64,000 bases of DNA, from the NCBI RefSeq assembly GCF_002101785.1, contig NZ_LQPJ01000094.1:30373-94372 (forward strand), in the 5' to 3' direction. Below the pieces are notes generated by a model. That model was not told the DNA's origin. It ran no database searches and saw nothing but the letters and a program-made list of their open reading frames with translations. Shown here piece after piece: positions 46,242 to 53,933 of the stretch; positions within the stretch are counted from its first letter, which is position 1; every line of letters begins with the position of its first letter. The translations under genes were made by a program, and so were the position numbers. The stretch is from Mycobacterium palustre (GTDB taxonomy: Bacteria; Actinomycetota; Actinomycetes; Mycobacteriales; Mycobacteriaceae).

Positions 46242-47305
46242 GGCCCCCTCGGCATGGGCACGCCGGGGCCCGGGCAGGTTCTTCCGTCGCCGCCCGCGGC
46301 GCACATGTTGTTGACCATGTAGGACTTGTATCCGGCGGGAAACGGGCCGGAATGGACCGCAAACCATTGCTGCGGAACCATGTAGAGCACCAGGAAGGCT
46401 AGGTGCACGGCGCCGAAGATCGCGAGAAACTTGATCAGCTGCTTGGATTTCGTGCCGACGCGGAGCTTGTCGAGGCCGCGTTCGACAACCGTTTGGCCCC
46501 GGTCGTCGCGGAAGTGGCTGAGGCACGCGATCGCGCCGAGCGTGACTCCCCCGAACAGCACGGTCTCCGACAGGGGCACCTGGTAGGTGTGGCCGGCGAA
46601 CAACGTGATGGTTCGGATCCCCCCGGGATAGGCATATATTTCGCTGCGCAACAGCAAGGTTTCGATGATCGTGTCGATGAGGATCAGCCCGAAGAAAATG
46701 ATCGCCACGCTCGCGCCCACGCCGAGGCGTGGCCGGCGCGCTTTGATCTTGCGCAGGATCCACAACACGAGGACGACTTGCGAGAACACCAACGCGACGT
46801 ACCCGGGGATGGTGATGAACAGCGATTCCGGCAGGTAATTCGCATTGGGGCTGACCCAACCCGGCCACGATCCGTTCGCCCACGCCCCGCGGTTGACCAG
46901 GTGCGAGTTGTACAGCAGCGACACCGACGTGTAGTTCATCGACATGTCCCAGAAGAAGACCATGCCGGCGCTCAAGGTGAGCATGCCGTCGGTGGTCAGG
47001 CGTCCTTCGCGCCGCCAAGGACGGAATACCCAAAAGTACAGGGCGACAACGGCGGCGAGCGGCACCGCGATCTGCAGCACGATGAAGAGGACCTGTTGAC
47101 CCGCGGAAATCTGATCGGGACCGGGCGGAGTGGATTTGAAGTTGGGACCCAACACCCATCGCGCCAGTACCACCGTTTCGAACACCAGCAACGCCGCACC
47201 GGCGGCAGCCCACGCGAGCACGGGGCGCCAGGGGCGTGACGCCTCTTCGTCCATGCCGGCGGGCGCCTGCCGCGGTGTGACCTGGCTGACGCGAAGGGCA
47301 CTCAT
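46229..47305 (-). CDS. AveC-like polytopic membrane protein (paralogue 3)
   Basis: 358 residues. LGPNFKSTPPGPDQISAGQQ matches the GPYFKHVEPGP stretch of paralogue 1. IDTIIETLLLRSEIYAYPGG is the acidic helix, HFRDDRGQTVVERGLDKLRV the loop, and CAAGGDGRTCPGPGVPMPRG the tail. ATG 47305 overlaps the flavoprotein stop by ATGA. The three long paralogues are more similar to one another in these motifs than expected by chance, indicating tandem duplication. Confidence 0.72.
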   Translation of the reverse strand: MSALRVSQVTPRQAPAGMDEEASRPWRPVLAWAAAGAALLVFETVVLARWVLGPNFKSTPPGPDQISAGQQVLFIVLQIAVPLAAVVALYFWVFRPWRREGRLTTDGMLTLSAGMVFFWDMSMNYTSVSLLYNSHLVNRGAWANGSWPGWVSPNANYLPESLFITIPGYVALVFSQVVLVLWILRKIKARRPRLGVGASVAIIFFGLILIDTIIETLLLRSEIYAYPGGIRTITLFAGHTYQVPLSETVLFGGVTLGAIACLSHFRDDRGQTVVERGLDKLRVGTKSKQLIKFLAIFGAVHLAFLVLYMVPQQWFAVHSGPFPAGYKSYMVNNMCAAGGDGRTCPGPGVPMPRGPWRP

Positions 47306-48648
47306 ACCACCACGCTCCTGGTCGCGGCCAGCTGGTCAACGACCCGATCGCCGGCGGCTTGACCGGACACCAAGGCCCCGTTGACGCCGGGAATCGGCCC
47401 GATGTCGCCGGCGAGCTGAACACGTGCCGTTGGGTCGGTCTCGCGCATGAAGCGATCCACCGCGCGGAACCGCCCCTGACGCATGATCGGCACGACGTCA
47501 CGCCAGCGGCCGATCTCGTAATCGACGATCTGCGAACTCAAGTCGCCGTAGTACGGCGCGATGAAAGCCAGGACGCTGTCGATGACCTTGTCGTCGGGGC
47601 TGTCCAGGTTGTCCAGGCACCACTCATGGCGACAGAACGTCGTCAGCAGGCCGTTGCCGGCCGGGCAGCGGTTGGCGGCCTTGAGGTGATCGACGATCAC
47701 GCCGCACAGGTCGGGCTGCTCGCGCGGCGAACACATGATGTAAGTCGCCGGATTCGACGGCCGCTGCGACAGCGCGATGTGGCAATTGATGCTGCAGATG
47801 TAATCGGTGTTTTCGTAGTATTCCCGCGCGAATCCGGAGAGCTGTGGGTAGATGCGCAGCGCGGCTCCGGTCGTGGTGGTGATGACCGCGTTGGCGAATT
47901 CCTCGGTCCGCTCCCGGCCGGATTCGACGAACGTCACCTCGACCCGGTCGCCGGCGTCGGTGACGTTGGTGACGGGCGTGGCCAGCCGTACGTCGCTCAA
48001 CCGCGCCGCCATCGCCCGCGGCAGCGCGTCCATGCCGTCATCGAGGCCGTAGAAGTAGGGCTTGAAGAAGTTCTTCAGCGTCCATAGCAGCTGGCCGACC
48101 GACGCGTACGATGGGTCCGACAGCCAGGGGCCCCGGACCACCACGGCGGCAACGTAATCCAGGAGTTCCTCGCCGAGCTCGCGCCGGCTGTACGAGGTGA
48201 CCGTGTCGGTGTCGATCGCCGCGACGCCCGACGCGTCGGCGTAGTTGAGGTCCTTCCAGTGCCTGGCGAGGAAGAACAGCAGCTTGGCGAGCTTCAGCTT
48301 GGCGCGACCGGACACGTAACGGGTCCTTAGCAGACTCAGCGGCTTGCTCAGGTCGAGGAAGTTGAGTTCTCCGCCGCGGGGCATCGCCCCGAATGCGTCG
48401 AATTTGTGCATCTGCGGACCAAGCCCGACATCGCGCATCTCGTGTGTTGCCTCGGCGTAGCTGCCGAGATAGATGAAGGCACCCACGTCGAACACGAAGC
48501 CGTCACGGCGAATCGTCTTGATGCGTCCGCCAACTCGGTCCTCGGCCTCGAACACCACGGGTGTGCCACCCGACTGCTGGATTCGCCGCGCCGCGCCCAG
48601 ACCGGCTATGCCCGCACCGACGATCGCGGTCCGCCCCTCGAAGGTCAC
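47302..48648 (-). CDS. Flavin-containing amine-oxidase/phytoene-desaturase-like oxidoreductase
   Basis: 448 residues. The N-terminal FAD motif RTAIVGAGIAGLGAARRIQQ is followed by VVFEAEDRVGGRIKTIRRDG, the second signature of the flavin amine oxidase/desaturase superfamily. The C-terminal VQLAGDIGPIPGVNGALVSG is the FAD-closing motif. The start is GTG 48648, exactly 6 bases after a TATGGT -10 hexamer, so the message is probably leaderless; ATG 48696 would swallow the operator. It is the first gene of the five-gene operon. Confidence 0.85.
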   Translation of the reverse strand: MTFEGRTAIVGAGIAGLGAARRIQQSGGTPVVFEAEDRVGGRIKTIRRDGFVFDVGAFIYLGSYAEATHEMRDVGLGPQMHKFDAFGAMPRGGELNFLDLSKPLSLLRTRYVSGRAKLKLAKLLFFLARHWKDLNYADASGVAAIDTDTVTSYSRRELGEELLDYVAAVVVRGPWLSDPSYASVGQLLWTLKNFFKPYFYGLDDGMDALPRAMAARLSDVRLATPVTNVTDAGDRVEVTFVESGRERTEEFANAVITTTTGAALRIYPQLSGFAREYYENTDYICSINCHIALSQRPSNPATYIMCSPREQPDLCGVIVDHLKAANRCPAGNGLLTTFCRHEWCLDNLDSPDDKVIDSVLAFIAPYYGDLSSQIVDYEIGRWRDVVPIMRQGRFRAVDRFMRETDPTARVQLAGDIGPIPGVNGALVSGQAAGDRVVDQLAATRSVVV

Positions 48649-48719
48649 CGGTTCACCATAGCGATTAATGATCTGCCATTCAAGAATGATTAGCAAATCA
48701 GATCTAGACTCGTCTTGTG
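48646..48719. promoter_or_regulatory. Divergent leaderless promoters with nested palindromes
   Basis: Leftward: TATGGT, 6 bases, GTG 48648. Rightward: TAGACT (48705-48710), 6 bases, GTG 48717. Between them lies a 12-bp near-palindrome CATTCAAGAATG (48677-48688) and outer arms GATCTG (48670-48675) and CAGATC (48699-48704). These are probable sites for the TetR regulator. Confidence 0.65.
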
Positions 48720-49343
48720 ACGACCGAAACGGCGCGCGGCACGTCCCGCACGGCGCGCAGGCAGGCCAAGACGAGGGCAGACCTGATCAGGGCCGCGCGC
48801 GAGATCATCGCCGAGCGGGGGCTCGAGGGCCTGCGGGTGAGCGATGTGACCGAACGCGCCGACGTGGCGTTCGGCACCTTCTACAACCACTTCAAGACCA
48901 AAGACGACATCGTCGAAGCCGTCATCGCGGAAACGCTCGTCGGCCTGGCGAACTCGATCGCCGACTCCCCCGCATTCGCCGACCCAGCGGAGGCGCACGT
49001 CGCTTCGACCCGGGCGATCGTCCGGATCGCCTATGAAGACCCCGGTCTGGCAAGGCTATTGGTGAACCTCAGCCAAGCCGAAGCGCGCTTCGAGCGCATC
49101 ATCCGCCCCCAGGCCGGCGCATTGCTGGAACGCGGCGTGGCCGAGGGCGTTTTCGCCATCGACGACCTCGAGACCACGCTGACGATGTCCATGGCGGCGG
49201 CCTTCGAGGTGATCCACGGCATCGTCGACGGGCGACTCGGCGACCGGGCCGATCTGACGTGCGCGGAAGTGTTGCTGCGAATGGCGGGCGTGGCGCCGCA
49301 GCGCGCCGCGCAGTATGTCCGCGCGGCCGGCCCTACGTCCTGA
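48717..49343 (+). CDS. TetR-family regulator of the AveC-like operon
   Basis: 208 residues with an N-terminal TetR helix-turn-helix (RADLIRAAREIIAERGLEGL, then VSDVTERADVAFGTFYNHFK and TKDDIVEAVIAE). The ligand domain has no recognisable motif. GTG 48717 lacks a ribosome site but lies 6 bases after a TAGACT hexamer, fitting leaderless translation. It is divergent from the flavoprotein gene and probably controls both promoters. Confidence 0.88.
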   Translation: MTTETARGTSRTARRQAKTRADLIRAAREIIAERGLEGLRVSDVTERADVAFGTFYNHFKTKDDIVEAVIAETLVGLANSIADSPAFADPAEAHVASTRAIVRIAYEDPGLARLLVNLSQAEARFERIIRPQAGALLERGVAEGVFAIDDLETTLTMSMAAAFEVIHGIVDGRLGDRADLTCAEVLLRMAGVAPQRAAQYVRAAGPTS

Positions 49344-49344
49344 T

Positions 49345-49543
49345 TCTCGCGTTCAGAGATACGACTCGATCAGCACCCTGGTCCACATGTTCGAGACGTT
49401 CGTGCCGACGTTTCCACAGATACCGATGCCGAGCACGGAGGAAGCGGAGCGCAGTCTGGCCGAGTATCTGGCCGGCTGGAAAGAGCGCTACCCCGACGTC
49501 AAAGTGCGCCGACTCCTCGCTTTTGACCACCCGGGCAGACCGT
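49345..49543 (+). pseudogene. Universal stress protein internal fragment
   Basis: STLVHMFETFVPTFPQIPMP, then STEEAERSLAEYLAGWKERY and PDVKVRRLLAFDHPGRPS is part of the second domain of a tandem USP. Compare DREREGREILAERLAGWQEQ and YPDVHVQRLLFCDKPSQ in the intact USP at 62502. Both ends are missing. At about 49543 it changes abruptly into Acg sequence read on the other strand. Confidence 0.7.
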
Positions 49544-49807
49544 CCATCCCGCGGCCGCCATCGCCACCCGCAGGTGGTCGAGTGCCGCGCCGCAGCTGAT
49601 AAGTGCCTGCCGCCTCGATCGATCCGTGTGTAGGACTCGGCTGAGATCGAGAAACAAGTCCAGTCGGGCGCCGTCGGCCACCCACAGCCACGGTTGGCTG
49701 TTGTGCAGCGACGGGGCCCGGCACGCCAACTGCACCGCATCCTTGATGACCTGGGTTTCCACCGTGACCTCTGGCACGGCCCGCGCAATCAGTGCTGACA
49801 TGGCCAC
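49540..49807 (-). pseudogene. Acg-family N-terminal fragment
   Basis: From ATG 49807 the minus strand reads VIKDAVQLACRAPSLHNSQP, then WLWVADGARLDLFLDLSRVL and ALISCGAALDHLRVAMAAAG, the first roughly 90 residues of an Acg protein. It then runs into the USP fragment in reverse. The 3' two thirds is deleted. The start and N-terminal signature are intact, so this looks like a fairly recent deletion. Confidence 0.75.
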
Positions 49808-49833
49808 CGCTCCTTCGGCCCTTGCACCAGTCT

Positions 49834-49851
49834 TATTATTAATGAATAATA
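49834..49851. promoter_or_regulatory. AT-rich palindrome upstream of the haemoglobin operon
   Basis: TATTATT-AATG-AATAATA is a perfect 7-base inverted repeat in an otherwise GC-rich region. It lies 15 bases before the regulator ATG and is a strong candidate autoregulatory operator. Confidence 0.6.
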
Positions 49852-49865
49852 TCCTCTAAATAACG

Positions 49866-50645
49866 ATGGAACCAAGTGCTGAGGGGATGCTCGCGGTGGA
49901 CGACCAAACCGACCGGGGAACCCGGCGACAGCCCCGCGGGCCCCGCCACCGGCAGCGTCAACGGATCCTTGAGCTGGTGCGCGAGCATGAAGGCGCGGTC
50001 GATGCGGGCGAGCTCGCTGCGCGGATGGGACTGCACATCACCACGGTGCGCTTTCACCTCGACGCGTTGTGTGGCGAAGGAGCGATCGAGCGTACCCGGA
50101 TCACACGGGTCGGTAGGGGTCGTCCCCGCACCGGGTACCTCGCGGTGCGGGAGCGGCTGGACTATCAGGGCCTGGCCGAGATTCTGGCGCTGGAGCTGGG
50201 CGACACCGCCGACAAGCGGCGTCGACGCGCCGAGGCCGCTGGGCGGCGATGGGCAACGCGGATCGAGGCGGGGTCAGCGCGCGAAGATGTTGGGGGAGTC
50301 GCTGTTTCGGACAGCGTGCGGCCGGGGAAGACCCTCGACGACGAAGCTGCGATGGTCGCGGCGGCGTTCGCAAAGATGGGGTTCGATCCCGAGCTGACCC
50401 CGGCCGCGACGGCGACGGCCGAAAGCCAACGAACCATTCGTCTGCGCGCCTGCCCGGTACGAAATCTGGCCCGCGCCCACCCGGAGGTCGGGTGTGCCTT
50501 GCACCGGGGACTGCTGCAGGGTTTGCTGACTAGCGCGGCAGCGGGAGGCCGGGCGAAGAAATCACCTCGGTCGGGCTTGCATGCCGAGCTGGAGCCGTTT
50601 GTCGAGCCCGAGTTATGTATCGCGCGGGTGATCGCACATGGCTGA
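49866..50645 (+). CDS. Helix-turn-helix regulator with C-terminal cysteine cluster (SufR-like)
   Basis: 259 residues. The winged helix reads RQRILELVREHEGAVDAGEL, then AARMGLHITTVRFHLDALCG and RTRITRVGRGRPRTGY. The C-terminus carries Cys in RLRACPVRN, EVGCALHRG and PELCIARV, spaced as in SufR-type regulators that bind a [2Fe-2S] or [4Fe-4S] cluster. It overlaps the truncated haemoglobin gene by 8 bases (ATGGCTGA). A redox or NO-sensing role is inference from these cysteines and the partner gene. Confidence 0.8.
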   Translation: MEPSAEGMLAVDDQTDRGTRRQPRGPRHRQRQRILELVREHEGAVDAGELAARMGLHITTVRFHLDALCGEGAIERTRITRVGRGRPRTGYLAVRERLDYQGLAEILALELGDTADKRRRRAEAAGRRWATRIEAGSAREDVGGVAVSDSVRPGKTLDDEAAMVAAAFAKMGFDPELTPAATATAESQRTIRLRACPVRNLARAHPEVGCALHRGLLQGLLTSAAAGGRAKKSPRSGLHAELEPFVEPELCIARVIAHG

Positions 50646-51066
50646 CGTGCTACCCCAAGAGCGCACGGATCTGGCCACCCGCGCCGACGTGGAGGCGCTG
50701 TTGCGCCGGTTCTATGGCCGGGTGCTGGTCGACGGTGTCCTCGCCGAGCCCTTCAGTGAATTGCGGGTCAGGGGTCTGGATTCGCACATCCCGGTGATGT
50801 GCGACTTCTGGGAGACGGTCTTGTTCCGCGCCGGTTTGTATCGGGGTAGCGCATTGCATGCTCACCGGAACGTGCACCAACGAACTCCGCTGAGCGGCGA
50901 TCACTTCGTCCGCTGGCTGACCACGTGGAACCACACCGTCGACGAAATGTATTGCGGGCCAGTTGCCGAACACGCGAAAACCCAAGCCGGCAGGATCGCC
51001 TGGGCCATGCACCGCCGGCTCACCGGCACCGACACACCAGAACTCGACGACCTGGTCGCACGCTGA
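50638..51066 (+). CDS. Group III truncated haemoglobin
   Basis: 142 residues. VEALLRRFYGRVLVDGVLAE, then HIPVMCDFWETVLFRAGLYR and SGDHFVRWLTTWNHTVDEMY fit the 2-on-2 group III fold. The proximal His is in the GDHFVRWL helix. The family binds O2, NO or peroxide with high affinity. Coupling to a cysteine-containing regulator suggests it is made in response to redox or nitrosative stress. Confidence 0.88.
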   Translation: MADVLPQERTDLATRADVEALLRRFYGRVLVDGVLAEPFSELRVRGLDSHIPVMCDFWETVLFRAGLYRGSALHAHRNVHQRTPLSGDHFVRWLTTWNHTVDEMYCGPVAEHAKTQAGRIAWAMHRRLTGTDTPELDDLVAR

Positions 51067-51069
51067 ACT

Positions 51070-51100
51070 TGTGAGTCATCGCCCCTAGGGGGGCGCTTCG
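51070..51100. terminator. GC-rich palindrome between convergent genes
   Basis: CGCCCCTAGGGGGGCG around 51078-51093 is self-complementary with a minimal loop, between the haemoglobin and methyltransferase stops. Possible bidirectional terminator. Confidence 0.35.
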
Positions 51101-51104
51101 GCGG

Positions 51105-51923
51105 TCACGATAGGCCTTTGCGGGCGACGATCGCGACGGCGACGAGCCGTTCGCGGTGTCGACGGAAGGTGCGGCGCATCTCGAGCACTCGCCGGCGGGC
51201 GTCGCGGTGGGTCAAGAGGTTTTTGGCGAACCGCAGCGCTCCCAGCAGGCCTTCGTCGGCGATCAAGCGTCGCGGCTGCAACAGTGCCATCGGCGCGGTC
51301 GCGACATGCTCGACGACCAGACCGTGGTCGGACAGCAGTCGCGACCACTCGGCAACCGTCAGGGGACGGGCGTTGACCTTGATCGCCCGGGCCAGCGACT
51401 GCCGCACGTCGGTCTTGATCTCCTCGGAAACGGTGTCCGGCGTCAACGCGAGTTCGTGAATGGCGTAGCGTCCACCCGGCCGCAGCACCCGCGACGCCTC
51501 GGCGACGATGTGATGCTTGGCCGCATCACCCTGCATGGTCATCATCGCCTCACCGATGACGACGTCTTTGCTGGCATCGGGCAGGCCGGTATCGGCGGCA
51601 TCGGTGACTCGGACGCCGCCTTGTCCGCTGACGAGCTCGCGAACCGACCGAGCGGCGTCGGGGTCTTGTTCGGCGCCCAGATACGAGCGCGGATGGCGCG
51701 CAATGATTTCGGTCGCGGTGCGGCCCAAACCCGGCGCCAACTCCAGCACGTCGGCGCCGGTCACCTCGGCGCGGGCCAGCAGCGTGCGGGTGAGCCCGAT
51801 ACCGCCCGGGCGCAGCACCCGCTTGCCCAGCCGGGCCAGCAGCCAGTGCCCCTGCACGGCGTCGTCGCCGCGGTTCGCGTGCGGCATCGCTGCTGGTTGA
51901 CCGGTCTTCCCGGTGCCGCCCAT
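51105..51923 (-). CDS. SAM-dependent methyltransferase
   Basis: 272-residue class I methyltransferase. The SAM motif reads DVLELAPGLGRTATEIIARH, then YLGAEQDPDAA; ASRVLRPGGRYAIHELAL is motif IV/post-IV. ATG 51923 overlaps the stop of the DUF2249-cupin gene by ATGA, so they form one operon. Substrate unknown; the combination of both genes near NO/hypoxia functions is suggestive only. Confidence 0.87.
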   Translation of the reverse strand: MGGTGKTGQPAAMPHANRGDDAVQGHWLLARLGKRVLRPGGIGLTRTLLARAEVTGADVLELAPGLGRTATEIIARHPRSYLGAEQDPDAARSVRELVSGQGGVRVTDAADTGLPDASKDVVIGEAMMTMQGDAAKHHIVAEASRVLRPGGRYAIHELALTPDTVSEEIKTDVRQSLARAIKVNARPLTVAEWSRLLSDHGLVVEHVATAPMALLQPRRLIADEGLLGALRFAKNLLTHRDARRRVLEMRRTFRRHRERLVAVAIVARKGLS

Positions 51924-52519
51924 CAGACGGCCTGCCGCACGGTGGGGACCAGCGGCAGGATGTCCCGCTTTTGGTGCACGGTCAGGTAGCGCAACCCGGC
52001 CGGGCCAGCGGTGAACTGTCGCTGTGAACGTTTCGGCAACCACAGCAGGGCGCCGGTGGCGAGATCGATCGTGCCCTGCTCGGTGGTGAGTCGCCCGCTG
52101 CCGGACAACACGTGGATCAAGACGTCGACGTCGGCCCCGGTATGCATGCCGATTTCGCGGTTGGGAGCCAGCGCGATGACGTTCGAGTCCAGGTCGCGCT
52201 CCCGGACTTCCAGCTTCCACACCGCCCCGGCCACGTCCGGTTCGGCAGCGATGTCGGCGGTGTTGGCCAGGACGCGGGGAAGCGGGGTGGCGGTGTGCTT
52301 GCTGATCCGGATCCGCCAAACCGCGGGCCCCTTCTCGACGTAGTCCCAGCCATAGCTGCCGGCGTAATCGGCCTCGAACTCCTGGTGCAGATGCTTGGGA
52401 TCGTGATCGTTAACCAGCACGAACGAGCCCCCGACCGGTAAGCCGCCGTAGGCCGCGAAAATCATCGGGTGCTTATCCGCCTTTCGCAGCCCCCGAACGT
52501 CAAGTTCGTTGTCGACCAT
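51923..52519 (-). CDS. DUF2249 plus cupin protein
   Basis: 198 residues. The first 75 are a DUF2249 domain (LDVRGLRKADKHPMIFAAYG, then FVLVNDHDPKHLHQEFEADY and GWDYVEKGPAVWRIRISK). The rest is a cupin (IGMHTGADVDVLIHVLSGSG, LATGALLWLPKRS). DUF2249 proteins are often found near denitrification and NO genes. ATG 52519 has GGGAGG upstream; the longer frame crosses a promoter palindrome and unrelated debris. Confidence 0.85.
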   Translation of the reverse strand: MVDNELDVRGLRKADKHPMIFAAYGGLPVGGSFVLVNDHDPKHLHQEFEADYAGSYGWDYVEKGPAVWRIRISKHTATPLPRVLANTADIAAEPDVAGAVWKLEVRERDLDSNVIALAPNREIGMHTGADVDVLIHVLSGSGRLTTEQGTIDLATGALLWLPKRSQRQFTAGPAGLRYLTVHQKRDILPLVPTVRQAV

Positions 52520-52541
52520 GGGCTTTCGCACCTCCCGAGTT

Positions 52542-52563
52542 TTTACAATATAGATTGTGTAAA
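52542..52563. promoter_or_regulatory. Nested palindrome upstream of the DUF2249 gene
   Basis: Outer arms TTTACA and TGTAAA enclose the perfect inner repeat ACAAT-ATAG-ATTGT (52545-52558). It is centred about 34 bases before ATG 52519, where a repressor or activator would bind. Confidence 0.6.
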
Positions 52564-52569
52564 CTCTAC

Positions 52570-52849
52570 CGCATGGCCTGGTTATATGGAAGCCCTTCCC
52601 ACCTTCAACTCGATACCTTGAGCACTTCGCTGCCGCATCCAGGCGCAATTCGTTGCGCAGCCGCAGCGGTACCCCGTGGCCATGGCTCAGCGGTTCGCCG
52701 TTCATGTCGCAGGCCAGCACGCTCAGATGGTGGCCAGCTGCTGGATCGGGTGCGGCCGGAGCGGATTCCGGCGTCGGCGCCAGGGCCACGTCCTCCCTCC
52801 GGGATTCACCCGCGGGGAGGACGGCAATCACGCGCCGGTTTGACACCAT
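52570..52849 (-). pseudogene. Molybdopterin oxidoreductase fragment
   Basis: The minus strand contains HHLSVLACDMNGEPLSHGHG, then VPLRLRNELRLD, matching the (L/M)A-DMNGEPLP-HG-P-R motif of sulfite-oxidase-like molybdenum enzymes. Nothing of the rest of the gene is present. Low-level evidence, short match. Confidence 0.4.
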
Positions 52850-52862
52850 CCCGGCGTGTACC

Positions 52863-53327
52863 TCATGCGGCGCGCGGGAGATCCGGGGTCGATGTTTGCG
52901 GCTGCGCCACTGGTTGAGTCGGCGCCGGCTTCCACCCGACGTAGCTTAGATACAGCCCGACCAGCCCGATGAAAATGTCGACGCTCATCCACACGGCGCT
53001 GACACGGATCGCGGCGTCGGCGGCGGCCACGAAGGCATGCGGAAAGGCCATGAGAAACAAGGCGCGTAGCGCGAGAACTCAGCCCGCGACAGACACGGTG
53101 ATTGCCGCTGCACCTCGCCAGTACTGATGGAGCGCGATGATGACAAGGGACGCTAGAAGTAGAAAGCCGCCTGTCACCCACGGCGACGCGGCGTTGGCCT
53201 CGAAGTCCGAAAGCAGCGTTCGCATATCCGATGTGCGGGCCAGCGTCGTGGCGGCGAAGATGAAGAAGAACGGGCCGAGCACGCGGGCGAACATACGCGT
53301 CCTGAGCTGTTGTTCTGAAGTACCCAT
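52863..53327 (-). pseudogene. Small multi-span membrane protein interrupted by one stop codon
   Basis: From ATG 53327 the frame encodes TRMFARVLGPFFFIFAATTL, then FLLLASLVIIALHQYWRGAA, reaches a single TGA at 53079-53081, and continues in the same frame as LFLMAFPHAFVAAADAAIRV, then MSVDIFIGLVGLYLSYVGWK to 52863. Total 155 codons, about four helices. Only one lesion is visible. Strong tandem DosR-like boxes lie 76-111 bases upstream, so it may be a dormancy gene recently inactivated, or a sequencing error. Family unknown. Confidence 0.65.
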
Positions 53328-53402
53328 TTCCTCATGCCTCCGTTGTGTTTGAGATTTCCATCCCGTAGCGCCAGTTGAGCATTTGACCGAGGCGCGATGG
53401 GA

Positions 53403-53438
53403 GGGACTGAGGTCCCGTACCGTTGGGACATTCGTCGC
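53403..53438 (-). promoter_or_regulatory. Tandem DosR boxes upstream of the interrupted membrane gene
   Basis: GGGACTGAGGTCCC (53403-53416, 12 of 14, the best in the window) and GGGACATTCGTCGC (53425-53438, 11 of 14) have centres 22 bp apart. At the expected -10 position only a degenerate TCAACT is seen. Confidence 0.7.
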
Positions 53439-53488
53439 GAACCGAGCCGCCCAACGGTTGGTGCGCCAATGCGGCGGCTCTCGCGCAC

Positions 53489-53926
53489 TCAAGTGCGGTC
53501 GGTGCTCCCCAGCACTGGCGGACCGAATCGGAACCGGCGGCCCGTGACGGTCTCGGGAATCACGCGGACATAGTGCGTCTTCTCGGATTTCGTCCACGGC
53601 AGCAACTGGGCACGCTCGGCTTGCTCGATCTCCTCGTCCCTGCGAAGCGAGTGCGCCCTGCCCTCGACGATCACGCTCCAGCCTTCGGCGACGTTATGGT
53701 CGTCGGCCTCGAACAGCACGCGGTTGTTTATCGCGGTGCTGACCAGCTTGGTGCCCGCCGCGGTGCGAAACAGCACCGTGCGGTGCTGGACGACGTAGTT
53801 GACGGGAAAGATTTTGGGCTGGCCGTCGACGCTGGTGACCAGCCGCCCCAGCGTTACGCCGGCCAGGAGATCCCAGCATTCGTGCTGCGGCAAAATGGTG
53901 ACTCCATCGTCGATTTGGTACGTCAT
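53489..53926 (-). CDS. Pyridoxamine-5'-phosphate-oxidase-like protein (Rv3129-like)
   Basis: 145 residues of the split-barrel flavin-binding family. It begins MTYQIDDGVTILPQHECWDL and contains LGRLVTSVDGQPKIFPVNYV, FRTAAGTKLVSTAINNRVLF and WSVIVEGRAH. It resembles DosR-regulated Rv3129 of M. tuberculosis. ATG 53926 lies 7 bases after a TAGCCT hexamer with no ribosome site, so it is probably leaderless; the longer frame would cross the DosR boxes. Confidence 0.87.
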   Translation of the reverse strand: MTYQIDDGVTILPQHECWDLLAGVTLGRLVTSVDGQPKIFPVNYVVQHRTVLFRTAAGTKLVSTAINNRVLFEADDHNVAEGWSVIVEGRAHSLRRDEEIEQAERAQLLPWTKSEKTHYVRVIPETVTGRRFRFGPPVLGSTDRT

Positions 53927-53933
53927 ACCGCTG

